The notes under the pieces were generated by a model that had not been told where the DNA came from, searched no databases, and saw nothing but the letters and a program-made list of their open reading frames with translations. Made by a program: the position numbers and the translations under genes. Positions 1-8,458 of a stretch of 64,000 bases of DNA are shown one piece after another. The DNA is from Georgenia satyanarayanai (lineage in GTDB: Bacteria; Actinomycetota; Actinomycetes; Actinomycetales; Actinomycetaceae): positions 751,802-815,801 of the forward strand of contig NZ_UETB01000001.1 of the NCBI RefSeq assembly GCF_900116375.1, read 5' to 3'. Every line of letters begins with the position of its first letter. Position 1 is the first letter of the stretch.

Positions 1-891
1 GGCCACGGCGTTGCCGCCGTACGTGCCTCCCTGCGAGCCTGGCCAGGCGCGGCTCATCAGCTCGTGGGAGGCCGCGATCCCGGACAGCGGGAACCCGGAG
101 GCGATCCCCTTGGCGATCGTCACGACGTCGGGCTCGACGCCGAAGTGCTGGTGGCCGAACCACCGGCCGGTGCGCCCGAACCCGGTCTGGATCTCGTCCA
201 TGACGAGGAGGATCCCGTAGCGGTCGGCGCGCTCGCGCAGGCCGGCGAAGAACTCCGCGGTCCCGGGGATGTACCCGCCCTCGCCGAGGACGGGCTCGAC
301 AATGAACGCCGCCGTCTCCTGGGGCGACGTCATCGTGGCGAAGAGGTAGTCGAGCTCGCGCAGCGCGAAGGCGGTGGCCTCGTCCTCCGTGCAGCCGTAC
401 CGGTAGGCGGTGGGGAACGGGGCGACGTGGACGCCGGCCATGAGGGGGCTGAACCCGGCGGAGAAACGCGTCCCCGACGTCGTCATCGACGCGGCCGCGA
501 CCGTCCGTCCGTGGAAGCCACCGTGGAAGACGACGACGTTCGGCCGTCCCGTCGCCTGGCGCACCAGCCGCAGCGCGGCCTCGACCGCCTCGCTGCCGGA
601 GTTCGCGAAGAAGACGGAGTCCAGGGCCGGGGGCAGGACGCCGGCGAGGCGTTCGGTCAGCTCGAGGAGCGGGCGGTGCATGACGGTCGTGTACTGGCCG
701 TGGATGAGCGAGGCCACCTGCTCCTGCGCCGCCGCGACGACGCGAGGGTGGCAGTGGCCGGTGCTCACGACGCCGATGCCCGCGGTGAAGTCGAGGTAGC
801 GACGCCCGTCGGTACCGTGGACGTAGCTGCCCCGGGCGTGGTCGACGACGACCGGGGTGGCCTGCAGGAGACGGGGGGACAACGTCGTCAT
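1..891 (-). CDS. Class-III (GabT-like) aminotransferase, 3' end cut off
   Basis: This is a PLP-dependent class-III aminotransferase, probably moving the amino group of 4-aminobutyrate or a similar omega-amine. The frame is open from an ATG at 891 to base 1 (297 codons), and the C-terminal part lies outside the window. Visible family motifs are the substrate-loop text FFANSGSEAVEAALRLVRQA, the cofactor-aspartate motif MDEIQTGFGRTG and the Schiff-base lysine in IAKGIASGFP (about residue 261). It is divergent from a succinate-semialdehyde dehydrogenase, which fits a GABA shunt pair. The substrate is inferred from that neighbour; the family could also act on ornithine or a diamine. Confidence 0.85.
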   Translation of the reverse strand, partial: MTTLSPRLLQATPVVVDHARGSYVHGTDGRRYLDFTAGIGVVSTGHCHPRVVAAAQEQVASLIHGQYTTVMHRPLLELTERLAGVLPPALDSVFFANSGSEAVEAALRLVRQATGRPNVVVFHGGFHGRTVAAASMTTSGTRFSAGFSPLMAGVHVAPFPTAYRYGCTEDEATAFALRELDYLFATMTSPQETAAFIVEPVLGEGGYIPGTAEFFAGLRERADRYGILLVMDEIQTGFGRTGRWFGHQHFGVEPDVVTIAKGIASGFPLSGIAASHELMSRAWPGSQGGTYGGNAVA

Positions 892-911
892 CGCAACCTC
901 CGGGAGATGGG

Positions 912-941
912 TTGTTGGATTGTCGACAATACTTCTACGAT
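912..941 (+). promoter_or_regulatory. Divergent promoter region with a 12-bp palindromic operator
   Basis: The 75-bp gap between the divergent aminotransferase and dehydrogenase genes holds a perfect palindrome ATTGTCGACAAT at 919-930. On the plus strand TTGTTG (912-917) and TACGAT (936-941) are 18 bp apart and could be the -35 and -10 of the dehydrogenase, so the palindrome sits inside the promoter. The GT...AC half-site form resembles GntR/FadR-type operators; the regulator is not in the window. Promoter assignment is inference. Confidence 0.5.
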
Positions 942-966
942 GTCACGGACGGCAAGGGAGGCGCAC

Positions 967-2424
967 ATGAGCCAGGAGACGGACGCGATCGCGACCGTGC
1001 CGACGGACCTCTTCATCGGTGGTCGGTGGACGCAGGCGCGGCGGACCATGCCTGTGGAGGACCCGTCGACGGGCGAGGTGCTCTGCGAGGTGGCGGACGC
1101 CGACCCGCAGGAGGCGATGGCCGCGCTCGACGCAGCGGCCGCGGCTCAGGCGTCGTGGGCCGCGACGGCGCCACGGGAGCGCAGCGAGATCCTCACCCGG
1201 GCCTACGACCTCATCCTCGAGCAGCGGGAGCGCCTCGCGCTCGTCATGACGCTGGAGATGGGCAAGCCACTGGCCGAGGCGCGCGGCGAGGTCGCCTACG
1301 CGGCGGAGTTCTTCCGCTGGTTCGCCGAGGAGGCGGTCCGGATCGACGGCGGGTACATGCCGGCGCCGGCCGGCGGTGCGCGCTTCCTCGTCATGCGCCA
1401 GCCCGTGGGGCCGAGCGTCCTCATCACGCCGTGGAACTTCCCGATGGCGATGGGGACGCGCAAGATCGGGCCGGCCATCGCGGCCGGGTGCACGTCCGTC
1501 ATCAAGCCGGCCGCCCAGACGCCGCTCTCGACCCTCGCCCTGGCGGACATCCTCGTCCAGGCGGGCCTGCCCGACGGCGTCGTCAACGTCGTGACGACCA
1601 GCCGCTCGGACGAGGTCATGACGCCGCTCATCCTCGACCCGCGGTCCCGCAAGCTCTCCTTCACCGGGTCCACGCCGGTGGGCAAGCACCTGCTCGGGCT
1701 CGCCGCGAGGACGGTCATGCGCACCTCGATGGAGCTCGGCGGGAACGCGCCCTTCCTCGTCTTCGCCGACGCCGACCTCGAGGTGGCCGTCGACGGCGCC
1801 ATGCAGGCGAAGATGCGCAACATCGGGCAGGCGTGCACCGCGGCGAACCGGATCCTCGTCCACCGGGACGTCGCCGAGGAGTTCGCCGACCGCCTGACGC
1901 GCCGGATGGGGGAGCTGCCGCTCGGACGCGGGGTGGAGGAGGGCGTCGTCGTCGGCCCGTTGATCAACCGGGCGGCCGTCGAGAAGGTGCACGGACTCGT
2001 GCGCGACGCCGTCGACCGCGGTGCGACCGCACGCCTCGGCGGGGAGCCGGTTGAGCGGCCCGGGTACTACTACCCGGCGACCGTGCTCACCGACGTCCCG
2101 CGCGATGCCGAGCTCGCCGGCACGGAGATCTTCGGACCCGTCGCGGCCATCACCCCGTTCGACACCGAGGAGGAGGCGGTGGCCCTGGCGAACGACACCC
2201 CGTACGGGCTGGTCTCCTACGTGTTCACGCGTGACCTGAACCGCGCGCTCCGGGTGAGCGAGGCGCTCGAGGCGGGGATGGTGGGGCTGAACCAGGGGGT
2301 CGTGTCGAACCCCGCGGCGCCCTTCGGAGGGATCAAGGAGTCCGGCCTGGGACGGGAGGGCGGCTCCACCGGGATCGAGGAGTTCCTCGAGACGAAGTAC
2401 GTCGGTATCGCCCTGCCGTCCTGA
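967..2424 (+). CDS. gabD: NAD(P)-dependent succinate-semialdehyde dehydrogenase
   Basis: A 485-residue aldehyde dehydrogenase expected to oxidise succinate semialdehyde to succinate in the cytoplasm. It has the cofactor-binding PWNFPMAMG motif, general base Glu256 in MELGGNAP, catalytic Cys290 in GQACTAANR and the late FGPVA motif. The start is ATG 967 because GGGAGG lies just upstream. The frame stays open to base 64, but that would run through the divergent aminotransferase gene. It pairs with that aminotransferase as a GABA degradation unit. Specificity for succinate semialdehyde rests on overall GabD-like motifs and context; another short aldehyde is possible. Confidence 0.85.
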   Translation: MSQETDAIATVPTDLFIGGRWTQARRTMPVEDPSTGEVLCEVADADPQEAMAALDAAAAAQASWAATAPRERSEILTRAYDLILEQRERLALVMTLEMGKPLAEARGEVAYAAEFFRWFAEEAVRIDGGYMPAPAGGARFLVMRQPVGPSVLITPWNFPMAMGTRKIGPAIAAGCTSVIKPAAQTPLSTLALADILVQAGLPDGVVNVVTTSRSDEVMTPLILDPRSRKLSFTGSTPVGKHLLGLAARTVMRTSMELGGNAPFLVFADADLEVAVDGAMQAKMRNIGQACTAANRILVHRDVAEEFADRLTRRMGELPLGRGVEEGVVVGPLINRAAVEKVHGLVRDAVDRGATARLGGEPVERPGYYYPATVLTDVPRDAELAGTEIFGPVAAITPFDTEEEAVALANDTPYGLVSYVFTRDLNRALRVSEALEAGMVGLNQGVVSNPAAPFGGIKESGLGREGGSTGIEEFLETKYVGIALPS

Positions 2425-2645
2425 CGGTGCGGCACAGCAACCGCCTCGGGGCCGGGGGGCCGTGCTGCCCGAACGCGCAGCCTTTCGGGCCGGGTCACGC
2501 AGGACCATGGCCTGCGGGGGAGCGGCGCGGGTAGCGTCCGCCGTAGCCGCTCGCCGAGCGGTCTCGCCGGGGTCAGCCCTCCGGGAGCGGCCTCGACGCC
2601 CCCAGGCCGGGACGAGTGACCGGCCCGTCCGCACAGGAGACTGGC

Positions 2646-2981
2646 ATGGCCGACGAGGCGGAGTTCGAGGCCCTCAAGGGCCGGATCGTGGAGCTGGAGA
2701 ACCAGCTCAAGTCGCAGCAGGTCAAGCGCGGGGCCAAGGACCTCAGCCCCGAGGACCTCCAGGCGTACGCCAAGGTGCGCGACGTCATCGCCGCGGACTA
2801 CGGGGAGTTCTGCGGGATCAACGACTGCTTCCGATGTATCAGCCGCTGCGCCGTGTGTGCGGTCTGCGTGGTCCGCTGCATCGAGGTCTGCATCCACGAG
2901 TGCACCTGCGGCCCGTGCAACGTCGGTGGCCTCGGGAACCTCGGGAACGCCGCAGGGCGCTTCGGTGGACTGGGCTACTGA
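2646..2981 (+). CDS. Putative Cys-rich RiPP (azole-type, TOMM-like) precursor peptide
   Basis: A 111-residue protein that I read as the substrate of the following cyclodehydratase. Residues 1-52 are charged and helical, with a coiled-coil-like stretch at about 10-28 (candidate leader). Residues 56-91 carry eleven cysteines (56, 61, 64, 68, 71, 74, 78, 82, 86, 88, 91), mostly two to three residues apart, and 94-111 is a Gly/Asn-rich tail. Ser and Thr are scarce in the core, so mainly thiazol(in)es would be expected. ATG 2646 follows an AGGAGA site. The downstream cyclodehydratase gene overlaps its end. Function is inferred from neighbours and composition; a metal-binding protein is the alternative. 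Confidence 0.7.
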   Translation: MADEAEFEALKGRIVELENQLKSQQVKRGAKDLSPEDLQAYAKVRDVIAADYGEFCGINDCFRCISRCAVCAVCVVRCIEVCIHECTCGPCNVGGLGNLGNAAGRFGGLGY

Positions 2982-5292
2982 CAGCACCCCGGCCGGGGCC
3001 GGTGGCGGGCTGCGGCTCGCTCCCGGCCTCGACGTCGTGCCGCTCGGGCAGGACCTCCTCCTCGCCACCGCCACCGCGCGCCTGCGCCTGGAGGGCGAGG
3101 TCGCGCAGCTCGTCCGTGACCGCCTGGTCCCCACCCTCACCGACCTCACCCCCCGGCGCACCGTCATCGCCGCGTTCCCCGACGCCGTCGCCGACGACGT
3201 CGGGCGGCTGCTCGACACCCTCCTCGACGCCGGGATCGTCATCGAGGACGACGACGGCGTGCCCCACCCGCCGTGGGTCCAGCTCGTGACGGCGTCGGCG
3301 GAGGAACGCCGCGCGGTCGCCGAGCGTGCCCGCACCCTGCGGGTCGCCGTCGTCGGCAACGGCGAGGGCGCGCGGGCCCTGACGACGTCTCTGACGGCCG
3401 CGGGGATCGGTGGCGTGAGACTCCTCGACCTCGCCGCGGGGACAGTCCCCGACCGCGACGGGGTCACGCGTGCCGTCGCCGGCAGCGACCTCGCGGTGAC
3501 CGCTGTCGACCCGGAGCTGTCGGCCGTGCGGATGTGGGTCAACGCCGCCGGCCTGGAGCACGACGTGCCCTCGCTGCACGTGGCCTGGCACGGCACCCGC
3601 GCCGTCGTCGGCCCACTCGTCCTGCCGGGGGAGGGGCCGTGCTACCTCTGCTGGCGGATGCGGGCGCTGGCCTGCGAGGACGACTTCGCGGCCGCCATGG
3701 CGCACGAGGAGATGCTCGACCGGGCACGGCAGGCACCCGGCCGACCGCGCCCGGTGCTGCCCGCCCTGCTGCCCGGCGCGGCTGCCGTCGTCACCCGCGA
3801 GGTCCTCGCCGCCGCGGTCGGCGTGTACCCGGCGCGGCTGCCCGGTCACGTCCTCACGCTCGACGGCACCACCGGCAGCCAGGTCCGCCACCCGGTCCTC
3901 CAGCGACCCGACTGCGCCGCCTGCCGAAAAAAAGACCACCGGCCCTCGCGGGAGCAACCGCCGCTCGCGACGCTGGCCGGGACGAGGAGCGGTAGGACGG
4001 ACTTCGACCGGATCGCCGCGCGGACGGTGAGCCCGGTCAGCGGGTTGGTCCGCGTGCTGGATGCCGTCACCAAGGACGTCGAGGAGCCCGAGCTGCCCGT
4101 CGTCGTCCGCGCCGAGCTCGCCAACGCCCGCTTCCAGAGCGGACCGGAGGGGTTCGTCGGGTGCTCCGGGAAGGGCGCGACCGTCGAGGCCGCTCGCAAC
4201 GGCGCCCTCGGCGAGGCGCTCGAGCGCTACGCCTCCCTCACCTGGGAGCCGGACCGCCGGGTCTCCGCCACCCGCGACGCGCTCGACGGGCCGTCCCTGG
4301 ACCCACGTGACCTCGTCCTCTTCGCGGAGGACCAGTACGCCGACCTGCCGTTCCGGCCCTACTCGGCACGGACCGAGCTCGAGTGGGTCCCCGCCCGCTC
4401 GCTCACCACGGGGGCCGAGGTCTGGGTGCCGCTGCTGGCCGTCCACCTCGGCTACGACGTCCACCACCACGACTCCTACCTCTTCCCCGCGACGTCCAAC
4501 GGCTTCGCCGCCGGCGCGACGCTCACCGACGCCGTCCGTGCCGGACTTCTCGAGGTGGTCGAGCGCGACGCGTTCCTCATCGCCTGGGCGCACCGGCTCG
4601 CCGGACGGCGCAGCCCCGCCGCGTCCGTGCCCGACGACGTCGTGCGGCGGGTCGCCGCGGGGTACGCCCGCCGGGGCGTGAGCATCGACGTCCACCAGCT
4701 GCCCACGGACACCGCCGTGACGGTCGTCATGGCGGTCGGGTGGAGCGCGGAGGCACCGGCCGCCGTCGTCGGCCTGGGGGCCGACCTCGACCCGGTCGCC
4801 GCCGCCCGGGGCGCCGTGCTCGAGGTGGGCCAGGTGCGGCCGGCGCTGCGCGCGCGACTGCGCCGTCCGGGGACCGCCGCCCGGCTCCGCGAGCTCGTCG
4901 CCGACCCGGCCCGGGTGACCGAGCTGGAGGACCACGATCTCCTGTACGCCGACCCCGCGACGGCCGCCGCGGGTCTGGGGTACCTGCGCGAGGCTCCGAG
5001 CCTCCCGTGGGACGCCACGGCACCCCAGGACACGGGGCTCACCGCCCTCGTGTCCTCGCTGACGGCGGTCGCGGGGGACGTGCTGTACGTGGACACCACC
5101 CCACCGGACGTCGCCGAGCTCGGGGTGAGCGTCGCCCGTGGCATCGTGCCCGGGTTCCAGCCCATCCACTTCGGTGCCGCCCAGAACCGGCTCGGCGGGG
5201 AGCGGCTCCACCGCATGCCTGCCGACCTCGGCCTGGTCCCACGCGTGGCAGGCCGCGAGGACCTCAACCTCACCGCGCACCCCCTGGCCTGA
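2965..5292 (+). CDS. Fused E1-like (ocin-ThiF) leader-binding / YcaO cyclodehydratase
   Basis: A 775-residue fusion predicted to bind the precursor leader and use ATP to turn Cys (Ser/Thr) side chains into azolines. Residues 1 to about 325 look like the E1-like partner protein with two CxxC pairs (C226/C229 in CYLCW and C317/C320 in CAAC) likely binding structural zinc. From about 345 to the end is a YcaO domain, with Glu417 and Glu420 in ALGEALERY as likely ATP/Mg ligands and EVVERDAF further on. The C-terminus ends in HPLA and lacks the Pro-rich PxPxP tail common in azole-forming YcaO enzymes. The start is uncertain: GTG 2965 overlaps the precursor by 17 bp, and GTG 2926 is possible. Confidence 0.8.
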   Translation: MDWATDSTPAGAGGGLRLAPGLDVVPLGQDLLLATATARLRLEGEVAQLVRDRLVPTLTDLTPRRTVIAAFPDAVADDVGRLLDTLLDAGIVIEDDDGVPHPPWVQLVTASAEERRAVAERARTLRVAVVGNGEGARALTTSLTAAGIGGVRLLDLAAGTVPDRDGVTRAVAGSDLAVTAVDPELSAVRMWVNAAGLEHDVPSLHVAWHGTRAVVGPLVLPGEGPCYLCWRMRALACEDDFAAAMAHEEMLDRARQAPGRPRPVLPALLPGAAAVVTREVLAAAVGVYPARLPGHVLTLDGTTGSQVRHPVLQRPDCAACRKKDHRPSREQPPLATLAGTRSGRTDFDRIAARTVSPVSGLVRVLDAVTKDVEEPELPVVVRAELANARFQSGPEGFVGCSGKGATVEAARNGALGEALERYASLTWEPDRRVSATRDALDGPSLDPRDLVLFAEDQYADLPFRPYSARTELEWVPARSLTTGAEVWVPLLAVHLGYDVHHHDSYLFPATSNGFAAGATLTDAVRAGLLEVVERDAFLIAWAHRLAGRRSPAASVPDDVVRRVAAGYARRGVSIDVHQLPTDTAVTVVMAVGWSAEAPAAVVGLGADLDPVAAARGAVLEVGQVRPALRARLRRPGTAARLRELVADPARVTELEDHDLLYADPATAAAGLGYLREAPSLPWDATAPQDTGLTALVSSLTAVAGDVLYVDTTPPDVAELGVSVARGIVPGFQPIHFGAAQNRLGGERLHRMPADLGLVPRVAGREDLNLTAHPLA

Positions 5293-5294
5293 CG

Positions 5295-6095
5295 ATGGCG
5301 AGCGACCCCGGAACCTTCCGCGACCACCAGCCACTCGCCTGGACCTTCCACCGCGGCACGGCGCGCTGGGTCTTCACCGACACCGGCGGCGTGAACCCGC
5401 CCGTGCAGCCCGGCCGGGAGCACGCCGGTGCACCATGGACCGCCCTCCCGGACGGACCGGCGGTGAGGCGCCCGCTCTCGCAGGTGCTCGCGGACCGTGT
5501 CTCGTGCCGCAGCTTCCGGGACGAGCCGGTGGACCTGCCGCGCCTGGCCACCCTGCTGCGTGGCTGCTACGCGCTCGGCGCGCGGCTCGCGCTCGAGGAC
5601 CTCGAGGTCGTCGAGCGGCCGAACCCCTCGGCGGGCGGGCTCTACCCGCTCGAGCTCAGCCTCATCGTTCGTGACGTCGACGGCCTGGCACCGGGCGTCC
5701 ACCACTACGTGCCCGGGGCCGACGGCCTCGAGCTGCTGCGCGAGGGCCCCTTCCCCCGGGAGTGGGTGGAGTACCTGTTCATGGGGCAGCCGTGGGTGGC
5801 ACAGGCGAGTGCCGTCGTCGTGCTCAGCGCTGTCACGGGCCGGTCGTTGGTCAAGTACGGCGACCGCGGCTACCGGTACCTGCTCCTCGAGGCCGGGCAC
5901 GTGACCCAGACCCTCGTGCTCCTCGCCACCGGCCTCGGCCTCGGGACCGTCAACGTCGGCGGCTTCTACGACGACGAGCTCGCCGGGCTGCTCCGGGTGG
6001 ACGCCGAGCGCGAGGTGCCGCTCTACGCGACGGCGATCGGGGTGCCGGCGGCCGAGGGCAGGATGGCCCGGCGGGCGCTTCCCGGAGGATCCTGA
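5295..6095 (+). CDS. SagB-type FMN-dependent azoline dehydrogenase
   Basis: A 266-residue nitroreductase-fold protein of the SagB/ThcOx family, expected to oxidise azolines to azoles on the modified peptide with FMN. Family motifs are the Arg/Ser-rich FMN-phosphate motif RVSCRSF (68-74), the very typical PSAGGLYPLE (about 111-120) and a late GLGLGTVNVGGFYDDEL stretch. It starts two bases after the stop of the YcaO gene, so translation is probably coupled. No transporter, protease or immunity gene follows; the next gene, 245 bp on, belongs to another conserved group. Confidence 0.85.
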   Translation: MASDPGTFRDHQPLAWTFHRGTARWVFTDTGGVNPPVQPGREHAGAPWTALPDGPAVRRPLSQVLADRVSCRSFRDEPVDLPRLATLLRGCYALGARLALEDLEVVERPNPSAGGLYPLELSLIVRDVDGLAPGVHHYVPGADGLELLREGPFPREWVEYLFMGQPWVAQASAVVVLSAVTGRSLVKYGDRGYRYLLLEAGHVTQTLVLLATGLGLGTVNVGGFYDDELAGLLRVDAEREVPLYATAIGVPAAEGRMARRALPGGS

Positions 6096-6339
6096 GCCCG
6101 CCGCACCTTGACCGACGGGACGGTCGTGGACGAGTGACCGACCCGCCGTCGTCGATCGGCGCGCTCGGGGCTGGTGAGGCCGGATTCGTCCGGCGTATTG
6201 TGACCGAGATAACACACGAGACGAGGCTCTATCGCCGTAGCGGCCCCGCTCGTCGCACTGGTGGGTGCCACGGCCATGGCGGTGACCGTCGCCGGCACCG
6301 AGCACCGCGAGCACGTCAGGTGGAGTGAAGGAGCCCGTC
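6096..6339. other. Intergenic region between the RiPP cluster and the molybdo-oxidoreductase operon
   Basis: These 244 bp separate two operons in the same direction. One frame around 6237-6327 reads like short hydrophobic coding sequence (AAPLVALVGATAMAVTVAG) but has no convincing start and runs into the next gene, so it may be a remnant. I see no clear terminator. The next gene's AAGGAG site is at 6327-6332. Confidence 0.3.
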
Positions 6340-6933
6340 ATGGGAGTGGTCAACCGTGCATTCGGGGGACGGCGCGGCCGCAGCGACTCGCGACTGCCTC
6401 CCGGGCAGACCATCGTGGACGACTGGCCCGTCCTCACGGCGGGCCCGACGCCTGATGTCGGGGCGCACGAGTGGAGCTTCACGATCACAACGGAGGGCGG
6501 TCTCGAGCACCGATGGGACTGGAGTGAGCTCCACGCCCTGGGGGTGGAGGACGTCGTCACCGATGTTCACTGCGTCACCCACTGGTCAAGGCTGGACATG
6601 CCCTGGCGAGGGGTTCCCGTCGACCTGCTCTTCGAGGACGTCGAGACGGGCTACGACTATGTGATGGTCCGCAGCTACGGCGGGTACACCACCAACCTCC
6701 CCCTCGAGGACCTGCTCGACGGGAAGGCGTGGATCGCCACGGAGGCCGAGGGCAGTCCGCTCACTCCCGAGCATGGTGGCCCCGCGCGACTCCTCGTCCC
6801 TCATCTCTACTTCTGGAAGAGTGCCAAGTGGCTTCGCGGAATGCAGATGATGCCCTCCGACGAACCGGGCTTCTGGGAGCAGAACGGGTACCACCTCCGC
6901 GGCGACCCGTGGTTGGAGGAGCGGTACTGGTGA
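6340..6933 (+). CDS. Molybdopterin-dependent oxidoreductase (sulfite-oxidase-like domain)
   Basis: A 197-residue protein with the oxidoreductase molybdopterin-binding fold of the sulfite oxidase/MsrP superfamily. The conserved VHCVTHWSRLDMPWRGVPV segment holds the single cysteine expected to ligate molybdenum, and HLYFWKSAKWLRG matches the family's late motif. No signal peptide is seen, so it is likely cytoplasmic. ATG 6340 has an ideal AAGGAG seven bases upstream. It is followed, with a 4-bp overlap, by a ferredoxin-reductase-like protein that could pass electrons to it. The substrate is unknown. Confidence 0.85.
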   Translation: MGVVNRAFGGRRGRSDSRLPPGQTIVDDWPVLTAGPTPDVGAHEWSFTITTEGGLEHRWDWSELHALGVEDVVTDVHCVTHWSRLDMPWRGVPVDLLFEDVETGYDYVMVRSYGGYTTNLPLEDLLDGKAWIATEAEGSPLTPEHGGPARLLVPHLYFWKSAKWLRGMQMMPSDEPGFWEQNGYHLRGDPWLEERYW

Positions 6934-7664
6934 CCGGCGCCTTCCGCGTCGGGTGGCACGTCGGACGGTTGGCCAGCAGGCGCCGCGAGACCGAGTCAGC
7001 CGTCCGTCTCGAGCTGGACGTGCCCAGCTGGCCCGGGAGCCTTCCCGGGTCGCACCTGGACATCCGCCTCACCGCACCTGACGGTTACCAGGCGACCCGG
7101 TCGTACTCGCTCGCGTCGTCGGGCGACACGACTCGACTGGTCCTGGCTGTCGACGAGGTGCCCGGAGGCGAAGTCTCACCGTTCCTCGTGCACCAGCTCG
7201 AGCACGGCGAGGACATCGAGGTGCACGGCCCGCTCGGACGCTTCTTCGTCTGGACGCCCTCGGACGTCGACCGGTCCCCGGTCCAGCTCATCGCGGGCGG
7301 ATCGGGCGTCGTGCCGCTGTTCTCGATGGCGTCGGCCCGTGAGCGCGAGGCGGGCGGTGCCGACTTCCGGCTGCTGTACTCGGTCCGCACGCCGGGTGAC
7401 GTGTTCTTCGCTCAGGAGCTGGCGGCACTGTCCGGCACGACCGTCGACGTCGTGCACACTCGCCAGTCCCCTCCGGGATCGGTCGACTCACCGGGGAGAC
7501 TCACCCGCGACACGGTCGCCGGACTGGTCTTCCCCGCATCCGCAGGACCGCGCATCTTCGTCTGCGGACCGACGCCGTTCGTCGAGGCGGTCGCCGGATG
7601 GCTGCTCGATCTGGGGCACGACGCGGCGCGGGTGCGCACGGAACGGTTCGGGGGCAGCAGATGA
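6930..7664 (+). CDS. FAD/NAD(P)-binding ferredoxin-reductase-like oxidoreductase
   Basis: A 244-residue flavin reductase of the ferredoxin-NADP reductase family. The FAD-binding RSYSLAS motif, a nucleotide-binding GGSGVVPLFSM stretch and the C-terminal VCGPTPFVEAVAGWL are visible. No 2Fe-2S domain is fused. It starts at GTG 6930, overlapping the previous stop by four bases (GTGA) with GGAGGAG upstream. Likely role is supplying electrons to the molybdo-enzyme encoded just before it; this comes from the operon, not from direct evidence. Confidence 0.85.
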   Translation: MTGAFRVGWHVGRLASRRRETESAVRLELDVPSWPGSLPGSHLDIRLTAPDGYQATRSYSLASSGDTTRLVLAVDEVPGGEVSPFLVHQLEHGEDIEVHGPLGRFFVWTPSDVDRSPVQLIAGGSGVVPLFSMASAREREAGGADFRLLYSVRTPGDVFFAQELAALSGTTVDVVHTRQSPPGSVDSPGRLTRDTVAGLVFPASAGPRIFVCGPTPFVEAVAGWLLDLGHDAARVRTERFGGSR

Positions 7665-7918
7665 ACCATCTCGACGGGAACGCGCTCGCCGGAGTCTTCG
7701 CCGACACGCTCGGCGTCGAGATCACCACGGCGATCGGCCAGTGCGGAAGCTGTCGTCGCTCCTTCGAGCTCGCCCGCGCGCGCGCCTCCGTCACAGCCAT
7801 GGGCGCTGTCATGCGGTGCGCCGGTTGCGACTCCACGCTGGCCGTCATCGTCGACAACGGACACGAGCGGCTCGTGAACTTGTCGGGCCTGGCCTACATC
7901 AGGGTGGCCCGCCCGTGA
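7661..7918 (+). CDS. DUF6510 family small zinc-ribbon protein
   Basis: An 85-residue protein with two CxxC knuckles (CGSC and CAGC), which together would make one zinc ribbon. Its start ATG 7661 overlaps the previous stop as ATGA. It is the third gene of the molybdo-oxidoreductase / ferredoxin-reductase operon, an association known for this family in actinobacteria. Its molecular role is not known; a small redox or assembly partner is possible. Confidence 0.8.
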   Translation: MNHLDGNALAGVFADTLGVEITTAIGQCGSCRRSFELARARASVTAMGAVMRCAGCDSTLAVIVDNGHERLVNLSGLAYIRVARP

Positions 7919-7979
7919 CCGGACAGCGGGAAGGGGCGCGCGGAGCAGCGGACGACGCCCCCGAGGTGCGGCCGCGACG

Positions 7980-8420
7980 TCAGAGGGTGCGCAGGACGAG
8001 CATGAACTGACCGCCGCCCGGCTCGACCTGCGTCGTGACGGGCAGGTCCGGGGAGAAACGGGACAGGCGGTCGACCAGCCAGGCGGCGGCTGCGTCGGCG
8101 TCCTCGCGGCTCGGGCAGCGTGCCACCACCTCGCGGCCCTTCTTGCGCGCGAGCCGCTCCACGGTCGCAGCGATCGGTGCGGGGTCGACGACGAACAGGT
8201 CGGGCGACCACGGCACGACCGGCTTCACGGCTCCCTTGCGCGTGTTGCAGGCGCGGTGGGCCAGACGCTCGGTGCCGGCCGCGGCCTTCTTCCCCTTGGC
8301 GAGGCCGGTGTCGACACTGGGGCCGAGGTCGGAGTTGACCGAGGCGTTCGGGTCGACCGGCTCGTCGCACAGCCAGCAGCGCCACGAGTCCCGTTCACCG
8401 ACCGTGTCGAGGTTGCTCAT
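7980..8420 (-). CDS. Hypothetical protein with HNH-like Cys/His motif
   Basis: A 146-residue protein starting at ATG 8420. Near the N-terminus it has CWLCDEPVD followed by LAHRACNTRKG, an arrangement reminiscent of the zinc-bound part of HNH nucleases, but the usual DHxxP-type catalytic histidine is not evident. The C-terminal half (SREDADAAAAWLVDRLSRF) may be a separate small alpha/beta domain. It is convergent with the DUF6510 gene. I cannot assign a function. Confidence 0.6.
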   Translation of the reverse strand: MSNLDTVGERDSWRCWLCDEPVDPNASVNSDLGPSVDTGLAKGKKAAAGTERLAHRACNTRKGAVKPVVPWSPDLFVVDPAPIAATVERLARKKGREVVARCPSREDADAAAAWLVDRLSRFSPDLPVTTQVEPGGGQFMLVLRTL

Positions 8421-8458
8421 GTGCGCACGGTAGCCCGGCAGCGCGGCGTGCCGCCGGT

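Noticed and set aside
64-966. Upstream extension of the aldehyde dehydrogenase frame by about 300 codons
   Set aside because: It runs antisense through a clear aminotransferase, reads as low-complexity charged text, and a good ribosome site precedes ATG 967.
943-2634. Long minus-strand open frame opposite the aldehyde dehydrogenase
   Set aside because: High GC keeps antisense frames open; the product is Arg/Gly-rich shadow text without motifs.
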